DNA of 64,000 nt from Opeltia flavorubescens (lineage: Eukaryota > Ascomycota > Lecanoromycetes > Teloschistales > Teloschistaceae), in assembly GCA_000442125.1 (NCBI GenBank), contig KE546965.1, positions 310,001-374,000 on the forward strand, read 5' to 3'. Made by a program: the position numbers and the translations under genes. The notes below the pieces were generated by a model. That model searched no databases and was not told the DNA's origin. It worked only from the letters and a program-made list of their open reading frames with translations. Positions 1 through 15,119 of this stretch are shown here, piece after piece. Position 1 is the first letter of the stretch. Every line of letters starts with the position of its first letter.

Positions 1-983
1 ACCCAAACCTCAAAAATGTTTTGAGTAAGAATCCATCGACATCAATCTCTTTCACCTTTTCTTTCTTCGATGTTCTATCCTCTTTCCTCTTCCTAACCCA
101 CTTCACTCCCTCACCAATGCATAGACTTCACAACCATAATTCCCACCAAATCCTCCCCATCGATCGACCAAAGAACTGTGTAATAAAGTATCTTCTAAGA
201 TCAAACCATTTTCAAATACCATCCCCTCCCCCACCGAGAAGATTAAATCCCGGAATCCCATCCACCACCGAACACACTCATCCGTCTCCCTCCAAAAATG
301 GGGGAAAAGTCTTTCTACATCTCACTTGAGTAATCATCATACCCTCTCTCTCCTACCACTGCAAAAAAAATACAAGCTTTCAAAAACCCCAGGAAAAAAA
401 AGGAAAATCATATCTTGAATATCCTCTGAACTCGCTATTAAAATCTTGGGGGCACTGAGAAAAGTCGACCACCACACACACTCCGTGCTCCCCATTGCAA
501 CTAAGAAAGAGTTTTATCCCCTCTCTGTCCCCCCCTCTTCCCATTAAAGAAAAACACACCTCGAGGCACACAACGTGTTATTTTGCAGCACATGTGAGGA
601 TGCAGTGTCGAGGAATTTATTACAGAACACTGGAACCACACCCATAAAGGATTATAGATGTATACCGGGAAAAGATCTTCACGAAAAAAAGTTCAATGTC
701 CTGTTCAATTTATTTAAATATTTCTTCATGCATGGGAGAGAAGCGGATGTGGGTATAGAACAAGCCACACACCTCTCCCTCCTCTTCTCTAGTAATATCT
801 ATCTCTCCCTCTCCGAGCTCTCTCACCCAGGGAAAGATGTACAAGAAAGTGACGTAAAGTGAAGGTTCATGTACATGTCCTCCCCTGCTCCATCTGCGTT
901 TCCCCTTTCATTCAAATCCACCATAATCCATTCCCACGCTCACACCGACCTAAAGACGTACTCCATTCTCCTCCATCCAAGCA
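1..983. other. Gene-free stretch at the window start
   Basis: No reading frame here has family similarity or convincing splice structure. The plus strand is pyrimidine-rich, with many CTCTCC and CCTCCC runs. The right end should hold the 3' untranslated region of the minus-strand SMC5 gene. A gene may lie to the left of the window. Confidence 0.5.
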
Positions 984-4685
<3,702 letters not shown>

Positions 4686-5161
4686 TTTCTGTGATAAAGG
4701 TAGATTTCAAAAAGCCGTTTTGAGACGCGAATGTAGGACGCGTGACGGTAGGGCTGACTTTAAGAGCACTAGCCAAAAATGTCAAAACTTCTTGGCGGGA
4801 CTCTAACCTACCCACCTTCTCCCTTGAAGCTTCTCTCATGAACATTTGGTTATAAGGAAGTCGAAGCAGTATCGAAGCGGGAGGAACACATGAAGATAAG
4901 CAGCACAGTAGGTAAAGTAAGAGTCCTTCATATCATTCCTTCCATGCTACCTACCTACTATTGCGCCCACAGTCATGAGCCTTTGATAGAGACCAAATAC
5001 TAGTAGTTACAATGCATCATAATCTGCTTCTGACAGCCTTCTCCTATGAACAGTTCGTCCCCTTTTGCCCACCACTTCAAGGCCTAACCTTCCATGCACA
5101 ATGAGGATTGCGCCATTTGACGTATAGCCGCAAGATCTGTTGATACGGTATGACAAGATCG
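4686..5161. other. SMC5 upstream region / cyclin 3' region
   Basis: This gap separates two minus-strand genes and should contain the SMC5 promoter and the 3' untranslated region of the cyclin gene further right. A short CTAC repeat lies near 4950. I see no coding signal. Confidence 0.4.
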
Positions 5162-7549
5162 TTAGATAATCCCATCCCACATGCCCGGTTTAGGCTGCAG
5201 GGCACGTTCCGTGATCAAACGACCAATCCTGCCTGCTTCCCGTTTGCTCCAATTTCCACAGCTTCGCTTGCGAGGTCCGTCCTTCGCAAGCATAGGCTTC
5301 GACTTGTCGCGGTTATCCGCACAAGCAGAAGACGCCTCACATCCGCTATATCTCGGCACAAGGAATGAGTCAGCAAGATTGCCGTCAGGCAGGACCATGC
5401 TATCATCCTCATTTCTTCGGTTGCCATTCGAGATGTCAGCAAGACAGCGTGGTGCAATCATATCTCTGACGGAATCTTGCACAGATAGGTCTACAGACAT
5501 AGTTCGCTCACGTTTGCGACAGTTTCCCAGTCGGGTAAGCGGTTGAGGGAGCCCATTTTGACGGTTCAAGGCTAGATCCCGGAGAGCAGTTGCAGCTTCG
5601 TGGGCAGAAGCAGTGCAATTCATTACAGAGTGCGACGTGGCATGCGCTTGCTCCTGTACCTGGACGTTGGGCTTGGTATCACGCACAACCAACGTTGTCG
5701 GCGATGTTGAAATGCCTTTTCCTGCCAACAAACTCTCCCAAGATGCTTCGGTTTCTGGAAAGTGCTGGAGTATTGTCGGTTCCTTAGATAGATGATTTTC
5801 CTTGATCCCTGTCAGTTGCATGTTGGCACATCGACGTGTCGCAAATGCAGCCAAACCCCCTGGTCTGGGCGGCGGGAGCGCGCATGCTGAAGATGCCACC
5901 GAGCAAATCGAAGAAGATCGAGAAGACTGAGACGATACATCCGAAATCATAGACTCAGGTGAAGAAACCGACGAGCTGGTTTGAGCGAGAGATGATCGAC
6001 GAGCAGATGTGGAGAATGGTTGAGGCAGGACTGGTCTCCAAGAGGGAATCGGGTTGTCAAGATTCATGCGCGCATTGCATGCGTCCTGAACTTGTTGCAT
6101 CGCAATGCTCATCGAGGATCTTCTCGGACAAAGTCCTTCAGCGCCCACTGCAGGGGTACTAAAAGTATTGTTGAAACCTTTGGGCTGGGGAGTTAGATCT
6201 GGGGTTGGCAATGGGCCAAGGCGAGGTAGAGCCGGAAGAATGCTATCATTTGTCCGAGTCGCACGTGGTGTTGGTTCCAATGTCCTTGGAATTTTGTTTG
6301 CTGGAGTAGGTGTTGGTTCGTTCGATTCTGACCAAGTGGACTCTTTGAAATTCGTAGTCGGCCCGGGTGTCGCAGGCGCAATGCAGCTTGAAGTCGATTG
6401 AAGTTGCGTTTGGGTGCTTGATCGATCCAGGTCGTTTACCAATGCAGCGTGTCCAAAGTCGAAGTTGTCCAGCTCTGGTGTGAGACGCGGGATTATTGCT
6501 TTCCATGTTTCGATCGCGCTAGGTGACGATCGAGGCGACAGGAGCGATGATGCGGATGGTGAGTACTTCAGTACAACATCGGTCCATCGTTGGAAGACCG
6601 GTTCTGGGATGTGAAGCTTCCAATTGACCGCCGTTAAGAAGGTGATCTCATTCATATTAATTTCGCAAGTTTTTAGACCAGATATTCTGCTCCAAGCGCG
6701 AGCTGAATAGTTGCGGTCCTGGAGGTACTTCGATGCGAGAATCAAAGCTGCGAGGAACATTCGTCGCCCACATTGCATGGCGCGGCAGGCTTGAGAGTCT
6801 TCGCGCTGTTCCATGGTGAAATCAAACCTGGGCAGGCAGGACTGTATCAAGACCAGGTAGTAGAGAGCAACCTGTAAAGTAGAATAGCTAGTTTTGGATC
6901 TTTTCAAAACCTCCTGAACGAAAGTTCTGAGTCCAATCAAGTTCTGATTCTTGCCTTCGACAGTTGTATCTCGGCCACATGACATGACAGACAGAGGCCA
7001 GATTGTCTCAATCATTTGAGTTGTAGTATCTTGAGAGGGGTAGGAGTAAGTATGTACCTATCGTGAATACAGCAAGCTTAGCTTACCAACAAGACTCTCG
7101 ACAAAAGTATCCTTCCGCTCACTTTGTCGAACCAAAGAAGGCGGTGGCCTTGGGCCCGCCGTTGCTGAACATCCATTGGGCGGAGCTTGAGGTTGAGTTC
7201 GTCGGGGGTGTTGTCGGGATTCGGACGCGACCGCGCTGGGTGGAAGATTTGGGATATGCCTTGGCTTGGGCTGATAGGAAGTGGTTGTCACTTCCTGTAA
7301 GCTGGCATGAGATACAGGCTGTCGAGAAACTGCATGATTGAGGAGATAAGCATTGTCTTGCTCACTCTCCCAGGAAGTTGATGTGCTGGAGACTGAACTT
7401 TGAGACGAAGGTGCATCGAATGAGAAGACCGATGAGGTCGAGGAAGAGGCGGATGAAGCTATGGAAAGAGCGTAAGGATGATTATGATTCTCGGTCGATA
7501 TGCGTAGCGAGCTATGCGCTGAAGCGTCAATATCTGTTCTGCAATCCAT
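5162..7549 (-). CDS. Pcl-type G1/S cyclin (Pho85-cyclin family)
   Basis: Exons 7549..7087 and 7029..5162 are joined over a 57 nt intron and give 776 residues. The cyclin box starts at the join (FVESLVDTTTQ, then MIETIWPLS). It continues through RSKTSYSTLQVALYYLVLI, CGRRMFLAALILASKYLQD and NEITFLTAVNWKLHI, roughly residues 150-290. The pattern fits the Pcl1/2 branch of yeast and Pas1 of fission yeast, which activate Pho85-like kinases at G1/S. The assignment within the branch is an inference. The first 145 residues and the last ~480 are Ser/Pro/Thr-rich and look disordered, as is common in unstable cyclins. The ATG at 7549 is the first that opens this frame. Cyclin family is clear; the ortholog is less so. 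Confidence 0.87.
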
Positions 7550-10500
7550 GGAATGGTACCTGCAGACAAAGCTTGCTCGAACAACCAGAGAAGAAGTTAT
7601 AAAGCTTTGAGGTCAAGATAGCTACTGCGAGATGACGAACAAAGAGCAGACGTGAGCCACAAACAAGAAGTGAAGGCGGCTGTTGATATGAGCTACCCCT
7701 GGCGAGGCAGCTATATTCGTCTGAGTCTTTGGGTCGCCGGATTCGGTCGTGAGACTTTTGCGTCAAGGCAGACGGACAACAAAAGACGCGATCGAGTCAC
7801 TGAACGCCACACCCTAGGTATCAGTCAAAGCTTCCAACAGATGGAAATCGGTACCAAAGAGTCAGATTCAATCTTCAGATGACCGCCTAATGCCACCAGC
7901 AGGCAGATGCTTGTGGCGCTTTAGCACAACTGAAAATATGAAACCTTGCTCTTTGACCTTTGACCACCACTGGCAAGAGTACAAATCCAATCGTGAGAAA
8001 CCGTCGAAAACGCCGTCGAGAGAGAGGCGCGTGTGATGTCGGAATCCTTGTCGAGTAGCTCGAAAGCCGTCGCAAGGATGAAATCGATGGTGGATGAATC
8101 CAGGTCTACCAAGGAGCTCCTCCTTCGATGGGGCTCTTATCGGCGACGGTTACGATGGACTTTGTAGGTATGGCAAGTTCTCCAGAAGCTGCTGACGGAC
8201 GATATGATGCTGCGGGATACATCGTGACTCTCGAAGAGGTGTAGAAGGTGCGGTAGACGACCTCGAGGTCAAGAACAGCTCCCTTTATTCTTCGAAATCT
8301 GACGCTTTTGGAATGTTGAGCCGAGGATATGAAACCGAGAAGTGGAACGTGATGACGTGAAATTGAGGTATTAGGAAAGTGAAGGAGTAAGGAATCGTGA
8401 ATACGGTAAAATTGCGGGTGGCGGAGGCGATCGGGTGATGAAAAGTGAAGTGGTCGACAGTTGAGGAAATGGGTATCAAATTGCTAGGCAGAGCAAATGA
8501 ATAAAGACGAGTCACAAATACTGTAAAGTTGATGGAAATTTTGCTTGCTATGACACCGACTCATTAGCTGGTGACTCTACTCTTCATTGGCCTTGGGTCA
8601 TCGCTTCTGGACAAGTGTCGTCGGGCAATGATACGGAAGGGTGCACTCACCAAACAATTCAGACAATCCAGTACAAATACACAGAGTGGAGATTTGGAGA
8701 TCAGGAGCATTTAAACTTGCTCAATTCACCAGGGACGCCATTTCACAGTAGATAGAGGAGGGATTCATGGTGGATGGGGTGCTGAGAGGGCAAGTGGGCA
8801 GGAGATGCTGGCGGGTTTTGAGGGAGTCACCCTCTGGTCCTCGCTGCTTTCTCGGCAGGGCTGGACCATCAGATCGTGGCAATTCAGCCATTATTTTTGC
8901 CATCCTCCAACAACTGTGCGCCTAATACAACACCCTAGTTAGATCGCCATTACTATACATGAATATTTCTCATCTACACGTTTCATAACACTACTACATG
9001 CGCCTGCATTTCTTAAACTCCAAATTGTTTATGATTGTGGTTGATGGAAGTCTGCACGGAGAATCCTTCAAGAGTTCGTGAATCCTTCGGGTCGAGGTGG
9101 AGAAGGAAGAGGGGGGGTAAGTGGGTTCTGACAAGTACGCCACCTGGTGAATATTAGAGTCTGCACTACTTCTAGTGAGTCACCGCGCGAAAAGTCCGAT
9201 TATCCTGTCTGTTTCCGGCTGTCGGCTTTGTCGTCTTTCTCCTCGCGTCTCACCACCTCACTCAACCTTGCGAGCGGTAATTTCTTACAAGTGACTGTTG
9301 CTAGTAGTTGGAGGCTGAACTTCTTCCTTACGAGTTTGTCTGAAAAGGCTCAAACGCTTCAATAATTAAACGCTTTGCTGACAATTGATGTTTGTGTTGC
9401 CCCTCATTGGCCACCGATCCGCATGATCGCCAGGATTGCTTGGCGCCGAAGCAACAGCTTCTTTGATCTTCCCACTCAAAGCCTTTCGCCATGACTCATG
9501 GCTTCCATAATCCCACTCTGTTTGTTGTTGCACCAGCCGTCTATTATTGCCGCCATGACGTGCAGGAAAATCTTTCTATTTCCAGGCTTATGATGCGGCT
9601 GAGACCTGGAGCCTGTTTTAGGCAGTAGCTTCATTTGGCAGCCTAGCCCGTCCGTACCATCATGTCTTTCCTTGCCTTCGTTGTTATCCAAAGATTTCCC
9701 TCTCGTGTGACCCATAGAACAAGCTCCTGCCCCGCAGGATACTGTCTCACCCCAGTATCCTGTTGCTATGCTAGGCTGGAATCTTCCGAGCGCGGGAGGA
9801 GAATCCTGAACAAGGACATCTGCATGACCACGACCACCAGATGTAAAGCGGAGCATCGGCTCCTGCAAGCGGCGCTGATTTGTACCCAACCACCATGATT
9901 CAAAGAGAATTCTGTCCAATGCATATGTCCAATCATGAGTAGAGTCGGTACGTCGACTGATTACTGAAGTATTGGTGTGATGAAACGCAGGTGCTGCTGT
10001 AATGGAGTACTTGCGTAGACGTGATTGCTCCATCCAAGTGATACGATGCTACAAGAAAGTTCGTGGAAATTCCCTTGGATCAGAGCAGCGGCTTCCCATC
10101 ACCGCCCTATCGCCAGTCACTTCTTTCTGCCTCTAGTGTAAAAATTTTCATAAATTTGCTCGAATATGTAGACATCATAGTTCGAATACAAACTATAACA
10201 TCTTGTAACTCACTTCTATATGCCCTCTCTTCTGATGCCTAGCCACTATTGATCTATCCCAATGGAACACTGGGTGTCAGAGAATACTTCAATCATTTGT
10301 CGGATGTTTTCGAGTTTAGCGAATTCAGTACTAGCTAGGAAGAGTTCAGACTCGGCGTCCTCACGGTTCCGATCCTCAGCCAGGCGGTAGACTTGGATGT
10401 AAAGAGCGGTGACTCATTAAAAGATGATGTTATATGTGGCGAGTGTAACTCGCGGGTTGATGCGGGAAGTGTTGGATCGAGCTATGCCTACCGTTATTAT

Positions 10501-10924
10501 TTTCATCTCGTCGCATGACGTGAATCCGCGTGAGAACCCTCCACGGTGGGGAGAATTCGCTCTTGCAATGAAATCCAATCAAACATGCCTCAGGACAGTG
10601 CTGCCTGCGTTGGACGAAAGGACCAGCAATGCATGCTTGAAAATTGATAAAAAAAAGAGGGAAGGAGATACGCCTACCTTAGGCAAGCTAAAAACACAAG
10701 TCAACAGGTCAACCAATTATGTCAATTCGATCATAAGCTTCGTGTCCTCATGAATGCTACAACAAAACAAGAAGGCACAAGGCTTTGATATTTGGGGATA
10801 TAATGAAGTATGACTTGCGTAAAGTCCGAAAACACCCCAGATGCTTCAAGCCCTAGGCCAACTCACTGAACGCCCTGCTTGTAGCCGCATTGCTTCAGAC
10901 CATTTCACAACTACATGTAGCTTG
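7550..10924. other. 3.4 kb without a supported gene
   Basis: The left part is upstream of the cyclin gene and probably includes a long leader and promoter. The longest frame, 185 codons on the minus strand at 9476-10033, has no recognisable domain and an irregular composition. I saw no terminal repeats, transposase-like or polymerase-like peptide. Confidence 0.4.
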
Positions 10925-11931
10925 TTAAGGAAGTTCGACCGAACCGTGTTGCTTTGGAATATGTGCTCCCGCCGGCATCTCGTGGCCAACCGGAGCTGGC
11001 ATCTCGTGGCGTGGGTTGCTCCCATCCATTTCACCATATAAAGCTGGCGGCTTCCGCATGGCGGTTGCGTCCCATATTCGCTTCTCATCCATCTGCCTGT
11101 TCCGCCGTCTCCTCAGAGCCCAAATTATAGCTCCGATAATGATCGTGCCTCCGAGAACTCCGGCAACAACACCGCCCGCAATCGCACCAGTATTGTTGCT
11201 TGACTTCTCTGTAATTGTCTTCGTAACTGCAGCGGAGGGGCCAGACACGGTTTGGGAGACAGCATCTGCGCCCGGGTTTGTGGTAGGAGTCGTGTTGATA
11301 CTTCTAGTTTTAGAAGTCACGCTCGTACCGGCAGCAGTAGTAGCAGCACCAGCCCCTGTTGATGACGAGACCGCAGCTGTCGAACGGCTCGCAACTGTTG
11401 ACGTTGGTTTGACATTTGTGGTTTGACCATTCTTGGCGACCCAAACACCAGCACCGTTGTTGCAGCAGGTACGTGCGGCAGCACCAGCGCCACAGCAATA
11501 GCTTCCATTCGGACACTGCGTCACTCGAACAGAGCCACCTGTGTTTCCTAGACAAGCGAAAACTGTAAGTCTCTGATAGTCTAAAAGGAGATGGTCACAC
11601 TCGACTTCTTACCATCTCCGTCAGTTCCCTGAGTTCCCATACAGAGCTTGACACAGTTGGGAGCCTGCCAAGTTGGATCTGTACAGAAATCTCGCCAGAC
11701 GTTTCCATCCCAAGTGCTGTCACATAGGCCATCATCTCTACATGTGTCGGTGGAAGTAGTCCTGCAGCACATGCTGTGTCTGACATTGCCCTTGCATGGC
11801 GTGTAAGGCCATTGATCGTCAATGGCTGCTGTGCCATTTGGATAGTAGCATGTCGAATCTGCCCAGCCAAGAGCGTGTCCAAAAAAGGTAGCCGAGAGAG
11901 AAATCAGAGAGATTTTTAGGTACAATGGCAT
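10925..11931 (-). CDS. Cys-rich secreted/single-pass membrane protein
   Basis: Exons 11931..11613 and 11547..10925 join over a 65 nt intron (313 residues). The start used is the ATG at 11931; the same frame runs a few codons further upstream but has only TTG there. The N-terminus (MPLYLKISLISLSATFFGHALG) looks like a signal peptide. The ectodomain has many cysteines, including CYYPNG, SMCCR, CPNGSYCCG and RTCCNNG. A Ser/Thr/Ala-rich stalk follows, then one membrane segment (AIAGGVVAGVLGGTIIIGAIIWAL) and an RRRRNR stop-transfer motif before a short cytoplasmic tail. This matches a widespread fungal wall-anchored or sensor-like architecture with an Axl2/SKG6-type membrane segment. The ligand and function are unknown. 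Confidence 0.75.
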
Positions 11932-12834
11932 GACGGTTCGCAATGCCAGATTGCCGTGGGAATACTCCGTAGTCTTGTTTAACGAGTGTGGGTAAAGAGC
12001 GTGGACGATGTGCCTTGCCTATATTGCAAGGACGCAATCACATTCATACAAAGCTAACTTGATAACTTTTGACAAGACCAGGAAAGAAAGGAATCGCAGG
12101 ATATGTGTACGGATCAATAAGACTTGTAAGAGAAGAGGTTGGAGGGAGGCACAGCATCCCGGGCACGAAATATGAAAGCGTGGGCCCCATGCTGTAAATT
12201 TGCCTTACCTAGCCAAGCGTAGCATCATCTTCGTAAATCAATGTCCTTATTATAGGGCCAGCGAATGAGAGGCTGATCTTAGGGAGAGTCGGCGCGAGCT
12301 GAAAGCCAGCGCAATTTCTCGGCCTCAACCCTAAATCGTCTGCGTGGCCTGGCCATGAGATGATCTTCACGACCACGGAAAGCATTTCGTGATACCTGTT
12401 TGAATCCCTTGATGCCAGATTGCTCCAGGATTCTCTTTCCTGGGTAACCATGCCGACACAGGGTGTGGCAGACAACGTATTACACGGAGCATGCAGAGAG
12501 TAGCAAAATTCGTGGCAAAAGAGGTTCGGCATGAAAAGTGTCACTGGGATAAGGTGATCGGCAGGCTGAAACACAGCCAAGCGCTGTGGCTCGCTTAGCG
12601 TTGTGAGAAACCTAAATAGGGCATGCCCCGGGTCAAAAATCCAAGCCGGGACCATCCGATCTTTCGGGTCTGTCCGGCTTTAGGATGGATGCAGCTTGGA
12701 GAACATCGATACATGTTAGAATGACAGTCACCTTCACTAAGGTCGACGTCTTCTAGCTCAGCCAAAGCCGTGATTCACATCCTCTTGCTGGTATAGTTCT
12801 TCTTGGAGCCTTGGTTCATTGATACCGAGGCAGA
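11932..12834. other. Divergent promoter region, membrane protein and fumarase
   Basis: About 0.9 kb lies between two divergent start codons. A 148-codon ATG-initiated frame on the minus strand (12209-12655) has no domain and is not accepted as a gene. Regulatory sites for both genes presumably lie here. Confidence 0.4.
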
Positions 12835-14457
12835 ATGGTCTCCGCTTTTCGTTTTTCACGTGCTATATACTCCAAGCCGTTATATTCCCTTCACTCCACC
12901 AGACCTGCCAGGACAACTGGCTTGGCTTTTAACAGCATCAGAACCATGGTAAGCTCCATTGCCCTTTCAATTGATACTTTTCTAACAGCTCTCCAGGCGA
13001 CACGAACCGAAAGCGATGCCTTTGGCGAGGTCCAAGTTCCTTCGGACAAATACTGGGGCGCCCAAACCGAACGCTCCTTGGGCAATTTCAAAATCAATCA
13101 ACCCTTCGATCGCATGCCTCCGCCCATTGTCCGCGCCTTCGGTATCCTCAAAGGTGCTGCAGCAACAGTGAACATGGAATTCGGACTCGGTAACCCTTCA
13201 CCACCATTCTCTCAAACCACCGCCATGAGCTGAATCAACGATTTTCCCCAAGACCCAAAACTGGGAAAAGCCATTCAACAAGCTTCCGAAGAAGTCGCCT
13301 CCCTCTCCCTCCTCGATCACTTTCCCCTCGTCGTCTGGCAAACTGGCTCCGGCACCCAATCAAACATGAACGTCAACGAAGTCATCTCCAACCGCGCCAT
13401 CGAGATCCTCGGCGGTGAAAAGGGATCCAAAAAGCCTATCCACCCCAACGACCACGTCAATATGTCCGCCTCCTCCAACGACACCTTCCCAACAGTAATG
13501 CACATCGCCGCCGTCCTCGAAATCTCCGAATCCCTTCTCCCCTCCCTCAAATCCCTACACGCCGCCTTTGCGAAAAAATCTCAGGAATTCGAGCACATCA
13601 TCAAAATCGGTCGCACCCACCTCCAAGACGCCACCCCCCTGACCCTCGGCCAGGAATTCTCCGCCTACGTCACCCAACTCTCCCGCGGCATCATGCGCAT
13701 CGAGTCTACCCTCCCCAACCTCCTCCTCCTCGCCCAAGGCGGCACAGCAGTCGGCACCGGCCTCAACACCCGTGCCGGTTTCGCCGAGCGCATCGCCTCG
13801 GAAATCGCCCAGAAAACCTCCCTCCCCTTCCGCACCGCCCCCAACAAATTCGAAGCCCTCGCCGCCCACGACGCAATCGTAGAGTGCTCCGGCGCGTTGA
13901 ACACCCTCTCCACCTCCCTATTCAAAATCGCGCAGGATATCAGGTACCTAGGTTCCGGCCCGCGGTGCGGTCTTGGAGAACTCGTCCTGCCGGAAAACGA
14001 GCCTGGTTCATCAATTATGCCGGGAAAAGTGAACCCAACGCAATGCGAAGCTTTAACAATGATATGCACGCAAGTAATGGGGAACCACAGCACCATCACA
14101 ATCGCAAACATGAACGGGCAATTCGAACTCAACGTGTTCAAACCCGTACTTATAAAAAACCTGCTGCACAGCATCCGGCTGCTCAGCGACGGGATGCGGA
14201 GTTTCGAGACAAATCTGATGGCGGGGTTGAGGGCGGATGAGAAGCGGATAGGAAGTTTGTTGAAGGAGAGTTTGATGCTGGTGACGTGTTTGAATCCCGT
14301 GATTGGATATGATATGGCGAGTAAGGTTGCGAAGAATGCGCATAAGAAGGGGTTGACGTTGAAGGAGAGTGCGATGGAGTTGAAGGCGTTGAGTGAGGAG
14401 GATTTTGATAAGTATGTGAGGCCGGAGCTGATGTTGAAGCCGAAGGGGGAGGAGTAA
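12835..14457 (+). CDS. FUM1: Fumarate hydratase, class II (fumarase)
   Basis: Fumarase hydrates fumarate to L-malate in the mitochondrial TCA cycle, with a cytosolic pool also known in fungi. Exons 12835..12948, 12997..13189 and 13253..14457 give 503 residues, the usual length; the introns are 48 and 63 nt. The first exon encodes a basic, acid-free leader ([20 protein letters not shown]...) typical of mitochondrial import. The mature region begins [21 protein letters not shown]. The family signature [10 protein letters not shown] is at residues 354-363 and GRTHLQDAT at about 222-230, so the active-site loop is present. Exon 1 ends exactly on an in-frame ATG, which could start a leaderless cytosolic form. 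The gene is convergent with MTC5. Confidence 0.97.
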
Positions 14458-15119
14458 GGGGATTTGGTTGGTTAGAAGAGGGAGACGCGAGGGAGAGGGA
14501 GGAGAAGAGAAATATATATGGGGATATATTTATTCATCGCTGAAGAGTAGAGGTCGGATTACGGTCTTCGCTACGGCCTGTAACATTCAAGCCAGAAGCC
14601 TGCCCGTCGCCTCGAACCTGCTTCTGGTTATCTTCATTTCCCGCCTGAAGTAATCGTACTTCGCAGGCCTCTCTCCTGAACAATGAGTCATCCAATCCTT
14701 CTTCTTGCCCGACAGCGTTTTTTTGCTACCCGGTACATCCTCTCTGTAGTCTACTAAGCCACCGCTCTCACATCACGTCTGATACCAGTGCAGGCTATAC
14801 CTGGTGTACCACCACCCTCCATCAGGCCCATTGCTTTACTCAATTTCCTATAATTAAGTCTTTGACTAACGGAAGAATGCATCGAGAATGTCCCGGTTTC
14901 CTAGATTAGCTATGTTATGGCTTGGGACCTCGAATTCATTGATTCGGAACTGACTCACCCTTTATTTCTCGAATCCGGTGTCTTCACTAGGTAGGCTTGT
15001 CCCAAGTCTCTGCGCTTGCCGCGTGTTTCGTTCCATAAGAATTGTTACCAGACGAGCAGCGCTCATCTCAAGAAGCAATATCGGTAAAAGTCAATGATAA
15101 CACCAAACCGTCCGACCAG
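14458..15119. other. Convergent intergenic region, fumarase and MTC5
   Basis: This 0.66 kb stretch holds the 3' ends of two convergent genes. I see no coding potential or clear structured element. Confidence 0.5.

Noticed and set aside
9476-10033. 185-codon minus-strand frame
   Set aside because: Starts with ATG but has no domain, signal or regular composition, and no splice context.
12209-12655. 148-codon minus-strand frame between the membrane protein and fumarase
   Set aside because: No similarity or structure, and it lies in a divergent promoter region; likely chance.
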